Source of the DNA: Rhodobacteraceae bacterium (ex Bugula neritina AB1)
GTDB taxonomy: Bacteria; Pseudomonadota; Alphaproteobacteria; Rhodobacterales; Rhodobacteraceae
Assembly (NCBI GenBank): GCA_001730095.1
Contig: MDLF01000063.1
Location: 124,001-188,000 of the forward strand
Direction of reading: 5' to 3'
DNA: 64,000 nucleotides
The stretch's first letter is position 1. Every line of letters starts with the position of its first letter. A program made the position numbers and the translations under genes. The notes beneath the pieces are model-generated. The model was not told where the DNA came from. It searched no databases and worked only from the letters and a program-made list of their open reading frames with translations. Positions 63,427-64,000 of the stretch are shown here, piece after piece.

Positions 63427-64000
63427 TTAGTGGCGGAAGTGGCGCATGCCGGTAAAGACCATCGCCAGGCCTTTGTCATTGGCGGCCTTAATCACCTCGT
63501 CGTCGCGCATCGAACCGCCCGGCTGAATCACACAGGTTCCGCCTGCGGCGGCGGCTTCCAGCAGACCGTCGGCAAAGGGGAAGAAGGCGTCGGATGCCAC
63601 TGCGCAGCCCTTGGTGAGACTTTCATCCAGCCCCAGTTCGGCGGCCATGCGGCCTGCCTTGGCAGCTGCCACATTGGCACTGTCCAGACGGCTCATCTGG
63701 CCTGCGCCGACGCCAACGGTGGCGTTGTCCTTTACATAGACGATGGCGTTGGATTTCACGTGTTTGGCAACTTTCCAGGCAAACAGCAGGTCCTGCATCT
63801 GTGCCTCGGTCGGCGCCGTTTCGGTCACTACCTTCAGGTCGTCCATGCCGACATAGCCGACGTCCTTGTCCTGCACCAGCATGCCACCGGCCACCTGTTT
63901 ATAGGCCGTGATGGGTTTGCGCGGATCGGGCAGGCCATCAGTCAGCAACAGGCGCAGGTTCTTCTTGGCTGCAAAGATTTCTTTGGCTTCATCAGAAGCC
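63427..64000 (-). CDS. purH: bifunctional AICAR transformylase/IMP cyclohydrolase, 3' part
   Basis: The last 191 codons only; the start lies beyond the window. Seen: AICAR transformylase C-terminal elements [34 protein letters not shown] and [16 protein letters not shown], ending [12 protein letters not shown]. Carries out the last two steps of de novo purine synthesis. Upstream of lspA by 13 bases. Confidence 0.95.
   Translation of the reverse strand, partial: ASDEAKEIFAAKKNLRLLLTDGLPDPRKPITAYKQVAGGMLVQDKDVGYVGMDDLKVVTETAPTEAQMQDLLFAWKVAKHVKSNAIVYVKDNATVGVGAGQMSRLDSANVAAAKAGRMAAELGLDESLTKGCAVASDAFFPFADGLLEAAAAGGTCVIQPGGSMRDDEVIKAANDKGLAMVFTGMRHFRH

Overview
The window looks like chromosomal DNA of a Roseobacter-group alphaproteobacterium (Rhodobacteraceae, close to Phaeobacter, Leisingera or Ruegeria). 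Reasons: high GC throughout, the LYS1/LYS9-type saccharopine pair, an ALDH16-type double aldehyde dehydrogenase, a four-cysteine N-terminus on DNA polymerase IV, the zinc-independent L36 form, DUF2783/DUF3035/DUF3775 proteins, and iron genes preceded by GACT-N5-AGTC boxes. This is inference from gene content; no marker gene was compared. I see no phage, plasmid, transposase or CRISPR array.

Layout. 1-8544: a 3'-truncated nucleotide cyclase, then a MarR regulator divergent from a seven-gene homogentisate operon (hmgA, fahA, MBL-fold protein, FAD monooxygenase, DUF2783, VOC protein, maiA). 8545-16152: clpB, pyrF, a possible small RNA, a Nudix hydrolase, dinB, N-formylglutamate amidohydrolase, tRNA-Val(GAC) and L36. 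16405-20361: iron uptake split into fbpA and a COG0523 GTPase on + and the permease fbpB on -, with the same palindromic box before fbpA and fbpB. 20456-30105: a minus-strand ABC importer of the branched-chain amino-acid type (livG, livH, livM, binding protein, livF) bracketed by two acyl-CoA ligase-type genes, with two small plus-strand genes lying inside the cluster. 30552-34803: a hybrid PAS histidine kinase and its response regulator, a WGR protein, and an M20 amidohydrolase.

34949-38703 is a tight plus-strand operon (phosphatase, glutathione transferase, LYS1-like enzyme, SemiSWEET transporter, LYS9-like enzyme) that I read as lysine breakdown through saccharopine. 38771-43865 (minus) holds DUF3775, a membrane nucleotide cyclase, rmuC and mutL. 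44111-47512 holds deoC followed by the ALDH16-type enzyme. 47779-59281 contains rpsO, truB and pnp, which are usually adjacent but here are scattered among an RTX-type protein, DUF1643, an apparently frameshifted secreted protein, an RluA-family pseudouridine synthase, an aldehyde dehydrogenase, a 1-Cys peroxiredoxin and two glycan-related genes. 59527-64000 (minus) holds an M16 peptidase pair, a DUF3035 lipoprotein, lspA and the 3' part of purH.

The most interesting non-coding signal is a family of about 80-bp two-hairpin intergenic elements (four clear copies, one possible). They share a fixed tail while the central stem differs completely in sequence but stays paired.
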